Shown piece by piece: positions 36,424 through 44,443 of a stretch of 64,000 nucleotides of DNA. The stretch spans positions 1,612,001 through 1,676,000 of the forward strand of contig OZ245738.1 in NCBI GenBank assembly GCA_965227265.1. The letters run 5' to 3'. Each line of letters starts with the position of its first letter. Positions within the stretch are counted from its first letter, which is position 1. Both the position numbers and the translations under genes were made by a program. The notes under the pieces were generated by a model. The model saw only the letters and a program-made list of their open reading frames with translations, was not told the DNA's origin and did no database searches. The DNA is from UBA2336 sp965227265 (GTDB taxonomy: Bacteria; Bacteroidota; Bacteroidia; Cytophagales; Cyclobacteriaceae).

Positions 36424-36424
36424 A

Positions 36425-37018
36425 TTAAATACTGATTTCGTTTAATAACTTTTTACAATGCTTGACAATGATCTTAACGGGTTCTTCTGAACGCTCAGCA
36501 CGCGCAAACATTACGGCACCTTCAATCGAGCAGAAAAATGTATAGGCCAACTCGCGGGCGTTAATATCTTTTCTAAACTCTCCGGCTTTAACACCTTTAT
36601 TTAAAAGATTATACATAAACATTACTGTGCTCATAAGCTCTTTAACAACAACTCTTCTGAGTCCAGGTAAATGATCATCTGCTTCAACAGCGGTATTCAT
36701 GAGCGGGCAGCCTCCAGCAACGGGTGGGTTGAAAACATACTCTGCATAAAAATCAAACAAAGCCCGGAGCTGACGTTTATACGTTACTTCATGTTCTACC
36801 CGTTGTCGTACAAACTCTTTTACTCTGCGTACCGAGTACTTAAATGCTTCCATGGCTAAATCTTCCTTATTGTGAAAATTGCCATATAGAGCACCCTTAG
36901 TCAAACCCGTGCTGCTTGTAAGGTCTGTCATGGAAGTGCCTTCAAATCCCTTTGTGTTGAATAAGGGAGCCGTTTTGGCAAGGATGAATTGTTTTGTTTT
37001 ATCCGCTTTTGAAAGCAT
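36425..37018 (-). CDS. TetR/AcrR-family transcriptional repressor
   Basis: This 197-residue protein has an N-terminal HTH (about 8-54, with TSMTDLTSSTGLTKGALYGN and FHNKEDLAMEAF) and a ligand domain with NPPVAGGCPLMNTAVEADD, a pattern of the AcrR subgroup. The 16-bp perfect palindrome at 37029-37044 is 10 bp before its start codon, implying autoregulation. It heads a two-gene operon with fabF and could sense an acyl-CoA or similar compound. Confidence 0.95.
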   Translation of the reverse strand: MLSKADKTKQFILAKTAPLFNTKGFEGTSMTDLTSSTGLTKGALYGNFHNKEDLAMEAFKYSVRRVKEFVRQRVEHEVTYKRQLRALFDFYAEYVFNPPVAGGCPLMNTAVEADDHLPGLRRVVVKELMSTVMFMYNLLNKGVKAGEFRKDINARELAYTFFCSIEGAVMFARAERSEEPVKIIVKHCKKLLNEISI

Positions 37019-37028
37019 AGGCGCAAAT

Positions 37029-37044
37029 TATACCGATCGGTATA
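37029..37044. promoter_or_regulatory. Predicted TetR operator
   Basis: TATACCGATCGGTATA is a perfect 16-bp palindrome directly upstream of the tetR-fabF start. Its ACCGATCGGT-type core resembles known operators of TetR/AcrR repressors. Confidence 0.85.
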
Positions 37045-37128
37045 TTAATGCAAACGAATTTTAAGGATTTTAGTTCATTACCATACACTTTCTGCGCACG
37101 TGTACCGTTTCCATAGTGTTTTAAAAAT

Positions 37129-37136
37129 TATATTTG
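37129..37136 (+). promoter_or_regulatory. Putative -7 promoter box for the YkuD_2 gene
   Basis: TATATTTG matches TAnnTTTG 43 bp before the ATG at 37180. A TTTC at about 37108 gives roughly 18-bp spacing, so a -33 element is possible. Confidence 0.5.
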
Positions 37137-37179
37137 TGGCCTGGGGCGACCTTTGCCTTAGAAATTTTACCTAACCTGA

Positions 37180-37962
37180 ATGACATTTTTTGCTTCGCTA
37201 CTGCTTGTGCTGAGTTCTTTTTCGCATCCGACCAATGTTCTGTTTGATGTAAATCCAGCACCAACTAACGATTCTACCGAACTTAACGGTACGTTTACTG
37301 ATCCCATAATCTTTGAAGATTCGATTCTTAGTCTTTATAACACCATCGGTCTTAACGAATACAACCTTTCCTACACTGCATTTCGGTATGGCATGATTGG
37401 CTACTTCAGCCTGGAACAAGAAGGAAAGCTTGGATCCAAAAAGCTTATTTCCATCATAGACTTTACAAAGCCCAGCAGCGAAAAACGTTTCTACACAATC
37501 GATCTTAAAAACATGAAGGTGAAGTTTCATGAATATGTAGCGCACGGTAATAAGACGGGCTGGAATTCAGCGGAATCATTTTCGAATGTTGTTCACTCGA
37601 ACGCAAGCAGCTTAGGTTTTTACATTACTGCGGAGACATACATTGGAAGTAAAGGCTACAGCTTAAAGCTTGATGGCCAGGATAAAGGTTATAACGACAA
37701 CATGCGTGCACGTGCGGTGGTTATGCACGAAGCAGATTATGTAAGCGAAAGCTGGATTAAAAAATATGGCCGATTGGGAAGAAGTCAGGGCTGCCCTGCA
37801 CTTTCCAAAGAAGTTTCTAAAAAAGTTATTGATTCAATAAAAAATCACACGCTTATTTTTGCCTATTCAGAAAACAAAACTTTCCTGAACACTTCTTCAC
37901 ATCTGCAATTGGAGAACATCGTTCATTCGGCACAATCGCAGGCGATTACAAGCCTGCAATAG
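37180..37962 (+). CDS. Murein L,D-transpeptidase catalytic-domain (YkuD_2) protein
   Basis: This 260-residue exported protein has a signal-like N-terminus (FFASLLLVLSSFSHPT), then the YkuD_2 pattern: YVAHGNKTGWNSAESFSNVV, SLGFYITAETY, VMHEADYVS, and the catalytic Cys205 in GRSQGCPAL. It probably processes peptidoglycan cross-links or attaches proteins. Its last 17 bp overlap tail-to-tail with the YcbB-like transpeptidase gene on the opposite strand. Confidence 0.87.
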   Translation: MTFFASLLLVLSSFSHPTNVLFDVNPAPTNDSTELNGTFTDPIIFEDSILSLYNTIGLNEYNLSYTAFRYGMIGYFSLEQEGKLGSKKLISIIDFTKPSSEKRFYTIDLKNMKVKFHEYVAHGNKTGWNSAESFSNVVHSNASSLGFYITAETYIGSKGYSLKLDGQDKGYNDNMRARAVVMHEADYVSESWIKKYGRLGRSQGCPALSKEVSKKVIDSIKNHTLIFAYSENKTFLNTSSHLQLENIVHSAQSQAITSLQ

Positions 37963-39745
37963 TTCCTGACACTTTTACAGCTCGTTTGTTAAGCTGTTCA
38001 AGCTGCATGCGATCGTGACCGTAAATATCTTCGCGGAAATTTACCTTACCATCCTCATTCACCCAGGCAGTACAATATTGAATGTGTACAGGATAATTTT
38101 TCTTGAGCATAATAGTTGAGGATTTATCGCCTGACATAAGCTTGCTGATCTTTTCTTCATCCCAGCCATTGTTCTCGCGCAACAAATACTCAGCGAATTT
38201 AGCAGGTTCATCCAAGCGAACACATCCATGACTTAACGCGCGGTAATCTTTTGCAAACAGGCGCTGACTTGGTGTATCATGCAGGTAAATCCGCATAGAA
38301 TTATTCATACCAAATTTTACGCGACCCAATGAGTTGTCACCACCGGATTGCTGAACAATTTTATATTGATGTGGTTGTGTCGTTCCCCAAGCTTCGCTTG
38401 CCGGATCAATCTGTTCTCCATTTTTATAGAAAACATAATTCCGTTCGTTATAGTAGTTGGGATTCGATTGCAATCTTGGAATGATCTCATTTTTAATGAT
38501 ACTAACCGGTACGGTCCACGTAGGACTGAAGACAATGTGATTGATACGATCATTAAATACCGGTGTTGGATTTTCTACTGCACCTACAATTACACGCATT
38601 TCAAAAACATTTTTTTCCTTGTCAAAAATCCGAAGCTTATATTCCGGTAGGTTTACTAAAATGTATTCTGAGTTTTTATCTAATTCAGGTGTCCAGCGAA
38701 GGCGGTCCATATTTACGGCAATTGCTTCTACTCTGCTTTGGAGGCTTTTGTTTAAATACGATACTGTCATCGACCCAATCACGCCATCCGGTTCCAGGCC
38801 ATGAATTATTTGAAATGCAATCACTCCCTGTACTAATCCTTTGTCATACAACAAGGAATCCCATTGTCCACTGATTGAATCAAGTGTTAATGGATAAACA
38901 TGAAGGTCAAATTGTGAAAGACGTTTACGGACTACTGGAATAGCTTTGTTTCTCATCCCTGGTTCAATCTTTCCTGTTACACTCGCTACTGGTAATGTTT
39001 CTACTGCATACCGTTCCAAATCCCTATACTGACTGAGCGCAGCCTGAAGTCTTTTATATTGTTCGTTGGCAGGTTGGATGTTGTCGAAAATCTTTTCTAG
39101 TTCTTTAGCGTTTTTCGCATCTGCCAATTCTTTCGCATCTGCTATAGTTTTTGAAATTGGCTCACGCAACCAAAGCTTATCGGAGTATCCTGCATTCCGG
39201 ATCTTGCCTTCGCTTAAATGCGTAGTAAATAGAAAATACAATTCCGTAATCCGGACATCAAGCGCCATAACTTCTTCAGCTTGGGCAACTTCACCGTTAT
39301 AAATATCCTGAACCGCTTTTTCAATTAGTGAAGCGTTATAGTCTTCAGATTGTAATCCGTAAGCTTCCGCATTTTTTAGGTTTCCTACTAAAGAATAGTA
39401 AAGTGAAGAAGGCTCAAGATCATAAAGCCACTTAGTTTGTAGTTTATTGCTGTGATAAAATGCATTCGTCTTTTCGGATATACGCGCGTTAAAGTAGCTG
39501 TCTGTGAAAAGTGCGAGATTCTTACCGCCTAAAAATTTCACTGTATCAATTAGAATCGACTCCGGTTTTGTTGAAGATGTTACATGGATTTCAGCAACGG
39601 GCTGAATCGTTGTTGATTTATCCGCGTTTGCATAAAGTATATCCTGGTAACTTTTCTTTTGGGCCACGTCATGCTTGCTGCATGAAAAAAAAGTAAGGCT
39701 GATCAGGCTTCCCACTATCAATCCCTTTACTACACCACGTTTCAT
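37946..39745 (-). CDS. YcbB/LdtD-like L,D-transpeptidase lipoprotein
   Basis: This is a protein of about 599 residues from the ATG at 39745, with a lipoprotein signal ending LTFFSC (Cys22). A large N-terminal scaffold precedes a peptidoglycan-binding region (about 270-335, GVIAFQIIHGLEPDGVIGSM) and the catalytic domain with HDTPS and SHGCVRLDEP (Cys508). It forms 3-3 meso-DAP cross-links. An ATG at 39778 adds 11 residues before the signal and is less likely. The 3' ends of this and the YkuD_2 gene overlap. Confidence 0.93.
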   Translation of the reverse strand: MKRGVVKGLIVGSLISLTFFSCSKHDVAQKKSYQDILYANADKSTTIQPVAEIHVTSSTKPESILIDTVKFLGGKNLALFTDSYFNARISEKTNAFYHSNKLQTKWLYDLEPSSLYYSLVGNLKNAEAYGLQSEDYNASLIEKAVQDIYNGEVAQAEEVMALDVRITELYFLFTTHLSEGKIRNAGYSDKLWLREPISKTIADAKELADAKNAKELEKIFDNIQPANEQYKRLQAALSQYRDLERYAVETLPVASVTGKIEPGMRNKAIPVVRKRLSQFDLHVYPLTLDSISGQWDSLLYDKGLVQGVIAFQIIHGLEPDGVIGSMTVSYLNKSLQSRVEAIAVNMDRLRWTPELDKNSEYILVNLPEYKLRIFDKEKNVFEMRVIVGAVENPTPVFNDRINHIVFSPTWTVPVSIIKNEIIPRLQSNPNYYNERNYVFYKNGEQIDPASEAWGTTQPHQYKIVQQSGGDNSLGRVKFGMNNSMRIYLHDTPSQRLFAKDYRALSHGCVRLDEPAKFAEYLLRENNGWDEEKISKLMSGDKSSTIMLKKNYPVHIQYCTAWVNEDGKVNFREDIYGHDRMQLEQLNKRAVKVSGTIAGL

Positions 39746-39889
39746 AGTCACTAAGTCCTCAAATGCTTTATCCTGCAATTGGTATAAGTAAAAATCGTTC
39801 CAATTCTTACTGTAGGCTTGTATTTGGTATAAAAACCACTAGCGACAAGGGATTGTGTAGAGTTTATAGCACAGGTGTGTGTGGTTGCT

Positions 39890-39967
39890 ATGCGTCAAAA
39901 AAATCAACAGGAGGCGTTTAAGATGAAGTCTACCAGAACAATCGCGGCACAGTTTTACCGAGGGTAA
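39890..39967 (+). CDS. Possible 14-25-codon leader ORF with strong ribosome-binding site
   Basis: A mini-frame of 14 codons starts at the ATG 39923, eight bases after a near-perfect AGGAGG (39909-39914). In-frame extension to the ATG at 39890 gives 25 codons, reading MRQKNQQEAFKMKSTRTIAA. It ends 17 bp before the SpoIIAA-like gene. It could be a leader peptide or chance; the strong Shine-Dalgarno sequence is notable in a genome where most genes lack one. Confidence 0.3.
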   Translation: MRQKNQQEAFKMKSTRTIAAQFYRG

Positions 39968-39984
39968 GGTTAAAACTTACAACT

Positions 39985-40401
39985 ATGATTAAGCAATTAA
40001 AAGATATCCCGAATACAATGGTGGGCTTTCAGGCTACAAGCGAAGTAACGAAAGAGGATTTTGACAAAGTGGTATTACCAGCTGTGGCCGAGCTGGTGCA
40101 GCGAATCGATGAGCTCAACTACATGCTGGTACTGGACACGTCTATTAAGAACTTTACGCTTGGCGCGTGGATAAAGGATGCCTTGTTGGGGCTTAATAAC
40201 CTCAATAAATGGAATCGTGCGGCTATTGTTAGCGACTCAGAAAGCATCAACACATTTACTGATATTTTTAGCAAGGTTATGCCCGGTGAATTTAAAGGTT
40301 ATTCCCCTGATCAATTAGATGAAGCAATCGCATGGGTAAGCGGGCAGCATGGTCTTATAGATAGACCGGTTTTCCAGGAAGAAGGTGATTCAAAGGATTA
40401 A
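39985..40401 (+). CDS. SpoIIAA-like (STAS-type) domain protein
   Basis: This 138-residue protein resembles the SpoIIAA-like/DUF3478 group: VGFQATSEVTKEDFDKVVLP, YMLVLDTSIKNFTLGAWIKD, RAAIVSDSESINTFTDIFS. These proteins share the STAS fold but lack the usual anti-sigma-factor partners here. It is followed 122 bp later by a divergent Hsp20 gene on the same strand. Role unknown, possibly stress-related. Confidence 0.8.
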   Translation: MIKQLKDIPNTMVGFQATSEVTKEDFDKVVLPAVAELVQRIDELNYMLVLDTSIKNFTLGAWIKDALLGLNNLNKWNRAAIVSDSESINTFTDIFSKVMPGEFKGYSPDQLDEAIAWVSGQHGLIDRPVFQEEGDSKD

Positions 40402-40523
40402 GCTTCGGACAATTTAGCCGGTTTCTAATTGTAAATCTCTGGAAATCTTTTAAAAACGGCCGTTTTGGCGTGACTTTAAGTTGGTATGTGGATTGATCTT
40501 AGGAGCGAAAGGAGAACCAAGTG

Positions 40524-40898
40524 ATGAAGAAGAAAAAGTTTAAAGACCTGTTAACCTCCGTTGACATCTTAAACACGCTGAGCGGTGGCGTTAGTGAGCC
40601 ATTGGTTTCAATGCGTGAGGAAGCTGATCGGCATGAGGTTCGGGTTCGTGTTCCCGGAATTGATAAGGAAAGCTTACAGGCTGAAGTCCATAACAACGAG
40701 CTGATCATTTTTTATATGATCCCGTTGGAGTCAAATGGTAAGGATGTACAGCTTCCGCAGATCATTTACAACAATGCGATCCCCTACTTTGTGAAGATAA
40801 ACAGCATCCAAGCACACTATGAAGATAATATGCTGGTAGTTGAGCTTCCATTTAATGAGTTGTCGAGTGGATATAACAAAGCAATAAAAGCGAGCTAA
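40524..40898 (+). CDS. Divergent Hsp20/alpha-crystallin-like protein
   Basis: This protein of about 124 residues has the sHSP-like strand order VSMREEADRHEVRVRVPGID, KESLQAEVHNNELII and EDNMLVVELPFN. The usual AxxxNGVLxxxLPK motif is altered (AHYEDNMLVVELPFNELSSG) and the C-terminal IxI anchor is absent. It may therefore not form the large oligomers typical of sHSPs. The ATG at 40524 follows a GGAG at good spacing; a GTG three bases earlier is also possible. A strong terminator follows. Confidence 0.75.
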   Translation: MKKKKFKDLLTSVDILNTLSGGVSEPLVSMREEADRHEVRVRVPGIDKESLQAEVHNNELIIFYMIPLESNGKDVQLPQIIYNNAIPYFVKINSIQAHYEDNMLVVELPFNELSSGYNKAIKAS

Positions 40899-40919
40899 AC
40901 GATTAGTTAACCGCGCTGG

Positions 40920-40956
40920 GAATCGCCTGCTGATGGATCAGCGGGCGATTTTTTTT
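40920..40956 (+). terminator. Intrinsic terminator after the Hsp20-like gene
   Basis: A GC-rich stem ATCGCC-T-GCTGA / TCAGC-G-GGCGAT (40922-40949) with a short loop is followed by eight Ts (40949-40956). Confidence 0.88.
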
Positions 40957-40993
40957 ATGGGTCTGTGCGACAGAATTTGTCAGCTAACACGTT

Positions 40994-41001
40994 TATCTTT
41001 G
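40994..41001 (+). promoter_or_regulatory. Putative -7 promoter box very close to the MBL gene start
   Basis: TATCTTTG is an exact TAnnTTTG match ending 7 bp before the ATG at 41009, so transcription would begin almost at the start codon and give a leaderless or near-leaderless message. Confidence 0.55.
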
Positions 41002-41008
41002 TAATTCT

Positions 41009-41854
41009 ATGTCGCTTTTTGTCGCCTCACTCAACTCCGGAAGCAATGGTAATTGCTACTACATCGGCAACGATGAGGAAGGCATATTGGTTGATGTAGG
41101 TATCTCTTGTCGCGAGGTTGAAAAGCGTTTGAAACGATTAGAAATTCCCATAACCCGAATCAAAGCCGTATTTGTAACGCATGAGCATGGAGATCATATC
41201 CACGGAGTGCCAGCATTTTCCAAAAAGCACAAGCTTCCCGTATACATTACACCGGGAACGATTTTGTACGGAAACATTGGGAATGAAATTGAAGCTTCCC
41301 TGATCAATTCTTTCCGTGCGTATGAATCAGTTACAATTGGGAAACTCTCTATTACCGGGTTTCCGATTACGCACGATGCAAATGATCCGCACAATTTTAT
41401 TATCGCGAATGATCAGGTTACCATCGGTGTGTTTACCGATATCGGCTTTCCATGCTATCATGTTACCCAGCATTTCTCACAATGTCATGCTGCCTTTTTG
41501 GAAAGCAACTACGATGAGCACATGCTGGAATTTGGGCACTATCCATTTCAGCTGAAGAATCGGATTCGTGGCGGAAAAGGTCACCTATCAAACCGCCAGG
41601 CGTTGAAACTATTCTTAGATCATCGTCCAGCGTTCATGACGCACCTGTTCCTCTCTCACTTGTCGCACAATAATAATACACCTGACATCGTAGAAGAACT
41701 CTTTAGTGGATTTGCTCATGCCACCGAGATTACTGTGCTATCACGCGAACGCGAATCATCGCTCTATCTCATTGAAAACAGTCTTGGTATCCCCAGCAAA
41801 ACCGTTCGGCCACCGGTGCATTTCCTGCAAGTTCAGCTATCATTATTTCAATAG
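41009..41854 (+). CDS. WalJ/YycJ-like metallo-beta-lactamase-fold hydrolase
   Basis: This 281-residue MBL enzyme has the opening SLNSGSNGNCYYIG, which is diagnostic of the WalJ/YycJ group. The metal motif THEHGDH spans 57-63, and further ligands include GVFTDIG and the ESNYDEHML region. Relatives are 5'-exonucleases or take part in DNA metabolism and cell-wall coordination; no walRK genes are adjacent here. The C-terminal LSLFQ tail resembles a beta-clamp-binding motif (QLSLF), which would fit a DNA-processing role. Confidence 0.9.
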   Translation: MSLFVASLNSGSNGNCYYIGNDEEGILVDVGISCREVEKRLKRLEIPITRIKAVFVTHEHGDHIHGVPAFSKKHKLPVYITPGTILYGNIGNEIEASLINSFRAYESVTIGKLSITGFPITHDANDPHNFIIANDQVTIGVFTDIGFPCYHVTQHFSQCHAAFLESNYDEHMLEFGHYPFQLKNRIRGGKGHLSNRQALKLFLDHRPAFMTHLFLSHLSHNNNTPDIVEELFSGFAHATEITVLSRERESSLYLIENSLGIPSKTVRPPVHFLQVQLSLFQ

Positions 41855-41964
41855 GCTTGTGGAATCCATGCGCTTAGGTGTGTAACACAGGTTGCAAATC
41901 GCGTTAAAATCAAAGTATTTCTCTACTGGCATGGTTTTCAACCGCTTCGGCTAAACAGCATTGC

Positions 41965-42975
41965 ATGAATATCCTCAATCCGAAGGAGTACCAGAAGGAA
42001 GTAAGCGCTAACACTGCCAATCACACGGTGTGGATTGGTACCTATATCATTCTGGCGATAGGTTTCTTTCTACTTTACTTTCTGATAAAGAATAATGTCT
42101 TCCACGCATTGGACGGTTATCCAGAATTACTGAAACATTCTAAAAACATTTCATTAGTTGCCGGGGTGGCGTGTATTATTCTGATGATATCACGTTTTGT
42201 TGAACGCACCATTACCCGAAAGCAACAAACACTTGCAGCGCGTTATAACCTGATCCGGCTTATTCGGTTGCTTGCCGTGATCACGATTATTATGGCGGGA
42301 GCTTCCATCCTCTTTGAAAATTTTTATACAGCGGTTGTTTCATTAGGATTGATTTCGTTGCTGATAGGTTTTGCATTGCAAACTCCAATTACTTCCTTAA
42401 TCGGATGGCTTTACATTGTTATCCGTACTCCTTACCGAGTTGGTGACCGGATTCAGATTGAAGCCTTTACCGGAGATATTGTCGAGATCAATTACCTCGA
42501 TACAACTCTTTGGGAATTTAAAGGTGATTACCTGACGAACGATCTGCCAACCGGAAGACTGATCCGTTTTCCAAACAGTTTAGTGTTACAATCAGCGGTG
42601 TTCAATTATTCATGGTCAAGATTTCCCTATTTATGGAACGAGATCCCTTTTCACATCGCGTATGAAAGCGATATGCAATATGTGGAAGACACGATCAAGC
42701 GCATCACCAAGCAAGAGCTTGATCAGGATATGGATGAGAAGATTGAAAGCTTAAAAGAATACATGAAGAACACCCCGATTGGTGATGTTGACATTAAAGA
42801 GTATCCGTTTGTCTCCTTCCGGACAAATGCCAATACCTGGGTTGAGGCAATGGTAACGTATCTGGTCAAGCCGAAGAAAGCTACTGATACACGCACAAGA
42901 ATTATTAAGCGTGTTGTAGCCGAGCTCCTGAAGGAGCCTGACCGGGTAATGTTTCCAAAAAGTAATGCGCGTTAA
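41965..42975 (+). CDS. MscS-family mechanosensitive ion channel (second copy)
   Basis: This 336-residue protein has TM helices at about 22-41, 62-80 and 98-117 and a pore region YTAVVSLGLISLLIGFALQT (121-140). The beta domain has VGDRIQIEAFTGDIVEINYL and then the RFPNSLVLQ signature at 201-209. It is more divergent than the copy at 23314. The Gly/Ala packing of the pore helix is looser, so gating may differ. Its stop codon lies in a hairpin shared with the convergent HPF gene. Confidence 0.92.
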   Translation: MNILNPKEYQKEVSANTANHTVWIGTYIILAIGFFLLYFLIKNNVFHALDGYPELLKHSKNISLVAGVACIILMISRFVERTITRKQQTLAARYNLIRLIRLLAVITIIMAGASILFENFYTAVVSLGLISLLIGFALQTPITSLIGWLYIVIRTPYRVGDRIQIEAFTGDIVEINYLDTTLWEFKGDYLTNDLPTGRLIRFPNSLVLQSAVFNYSWSRFPYLWNEIPFHIAYESDMQYVEDTIKRITKQELDQDMDEKIESLKEYMKNTPIGDVDIKEYPFVSFRTNANTWVEAMVTYLVKPKKATDTRTRIIKRVVAELLKEPDRVMFPKSNAR

Positions 42976-43000
42976 ATCGCTAACGAAATGTTAGTGATTT
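42974..43000. terminator. Hairpin spanning convergent stop codons
   Basis: An 11-bp stem with one G-U pair (42974-42984 with 42990-43000) and a five-base loop overlaps the stop codons of both the MscS and HPF genes. It has an AAA/TTT edge on each side, so it may terminate in both directions. Confidence 0.5.
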
Positions 43001-43305
43001 CTCATCTTATCAATTGACGTTTCGAGCACTTTCGTAATTTTATCGATTGCTCCACTGATGGCATCGTCAACAGTAGCAGCAGTATTTTTCACTGCAACCG
43101 GACTTTTACCTTTTAATTTTGCTTCAATCAGGCAGCGTTTATCATCATCTCCGCCTTTTTCACCATTCTCATCACTTAAGTGAATTTCGACACGTGTGAT
43201 TTGTTCCGCAAAACGATCGAGCTCAGCTTCAACCATTGATTTGCAGTATTCAATTAAGCGTTCGCTGTTTTTGATATTCTTATCCGTATTAACTTCAACT
43301 AGCAT
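42991..43305 (-). CDS. Ribosome hibernation-promoting factor family (HPF/RaiA-like)
   Basis: This 104-residue protein shares the HPF pattern: LIEYCKSMVEAELDRFAEQI, VEIHLSDENGEKGG, KRCLIEAKLKGKSPVAVKNT, DDAISGAIDKITKVLETSID. It is near the size of short HPF. It would bind the 30S decoding region in stationary phase. The N-terminus is less typical, so a paralogue with a modified role is possible. Confidence 0.82.
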   Translation of the reverse strand: MLVEVNTDKNIKNSERLIEYCKSMVEAELDRFAEQITRVEIHLSDENGEKGGDDDKRCLIEAKLKGKSPVAVKNTAATVDDAISGAIDKITKVLETSIDKMRNH

Positions 43306-43386
43306 AATTCAGTATTTAGTGTTGTAAAGTAAGAAGTCTGACTGCAAACTTCAAACCAATTGGTATGAGCACCAGAAATCAAATCA

Positions 43387-44166
43387 TTACTGCTGATACC
43401 TTACAGGAGCTTCAATTTTCCCGGATACTTTCCAATACCACATGAGCAGAAACCCAACCAATGCACCACCCACGTGGGCAAAGTGTGCAACACCTCCGCC
43501 AAAAATAGAGAAGCCGGTGACGCCCGAGAACAAATCTATTCCAATCATAATAGGAATAAAGAATTTTGCCGGAATTGGCACTGGCAAGAATATCAATGCA
43601 AGCTTTGAATTTGGAAACGACATTCCGAATGCTACAAGTACTCCATAGATTGCTCCGGATGCACCAACTGCAGGAATGTAAAAGATCGAACGAAGAGTAT
43701 TCACTGCTTCATGATGAAGGCTACTGTTATTAGACAAATACTGAAGCAGATTAGGATCATTAATGCTTTCAAATGAGAATACCTTTTGAAGGTCAACAGC
43801 AGAAACTCCCATACTGATAACTTCCTGATACGCTGCGTTAAACTGATAATAGTTAACCGCGAGATAAATCAATCCAGCACCTATTCCGGAAACAAAATAG
43901 AAAATCAAAAATCGATTCTTGCCCCACATAACTTCCAGTGGTGAACCAAAAGCCCAGAGTGCGTACATATTCAAGAGGATATGCATGATTCCGCCATGCA
44001 TGAACATGCTGGTAATTACCTGCCAGTATTGAAAGTTTGGATTCTTTGTGAAGAACATCGCGAAGAGCTCAAACATCCGATCCTCAATACCGGGTATTTG
44101 TGAAATCCCAAATACGACAACATTAATAATGATCAATACTTTAATCGTACTCGGTATCTTATCCAT
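43387..44166 (-). CDS. Rhomboid-family intramembrane serine protease
   Basis: This 259-residue membrane protein has the rhomboid core: MHGGIMHILLNMYALWAFG, the nucleophile Ser170 in VGASGAIYGVLVAF, and the catalytic His231 in HFAHVGGALVGF. It has six TM helices with a long loop (about 110-160) between TM3 and TM4. Substrates are unknown. It is last in a same-strand run with an 86-residue membrane protein (14 bp) and a thiolase. Confidence 0.94.
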   Translation of the reverse strand: MDKIPSTIKVLIIINVVVFGISQIPGIEDRMFELFAMFFTKNPNFQYWQVITSMFMHGGIMHILLNMYALWAFGSPLEVMWGKNRFLIFYFVSGIGAGLIYLAVNYYQFNAAYQEVISMGVSAVDLQKVFSFESINDPNLLQYLSNNSSLHHEAVNTLRSIFYIPAVGASGAIYGVLVAFGMSFPNSKLALIFLPVPIPAKFFIPIMIGIDLFSGVTGFSIFGGGVAHFAHVGGALVGFLLMWYWKVSGKIEAPVRYQQ

Positions 44167-44180
44167 TCTTCAGCAGCGTA

Positions 44181-44441
44181 TTAATTATATAGAAACAGAA
44201 TCAGAAGGGTTATGAGTGAAATAGTTAGTCCCGCGACATGCAGCCATAAGGCAATTGGATTTGCTTTACTGCCCGGATTCAATTTCTTTCCGCGACTCCA
44301 AAGGAATATTCCAATCAATGCTACAGGATAAGAAACAACAAGATTGGCAAAACTGTACCATACCCAGCTGGTTAACAGAAACCAGGTCCCACAAATAATG
44401 GCGAACAGGTAATAGAGCTTTGCGTTTGATTTTCCTTCCAT
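44181..44441 (-). CDS. Small membrane protein, three predicted TM helices
   Basis: This 86-residue protein has helices near LFAIICGTWFLLTSWVWYSF, SYPVALIGIFLW and the C-terminal ALWLHVAGLTISLITLLILF. It lies between the thiolase (2-bp gap) and rhomboid (14-bp gap) genes on the same strand, so it is probably cotranscribed with both. No family is recognised. Confidence 0.7.
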   Translation of the reverse strand: MEGKSNAKLYYLFAIICGTWFLLTSWVWYSFANLVVSYPVALIGIFLWSRGKKLNPGSKANPIALWLHVAGLTISLITLLILFLYN

Positions 44442-44443
44442 AC

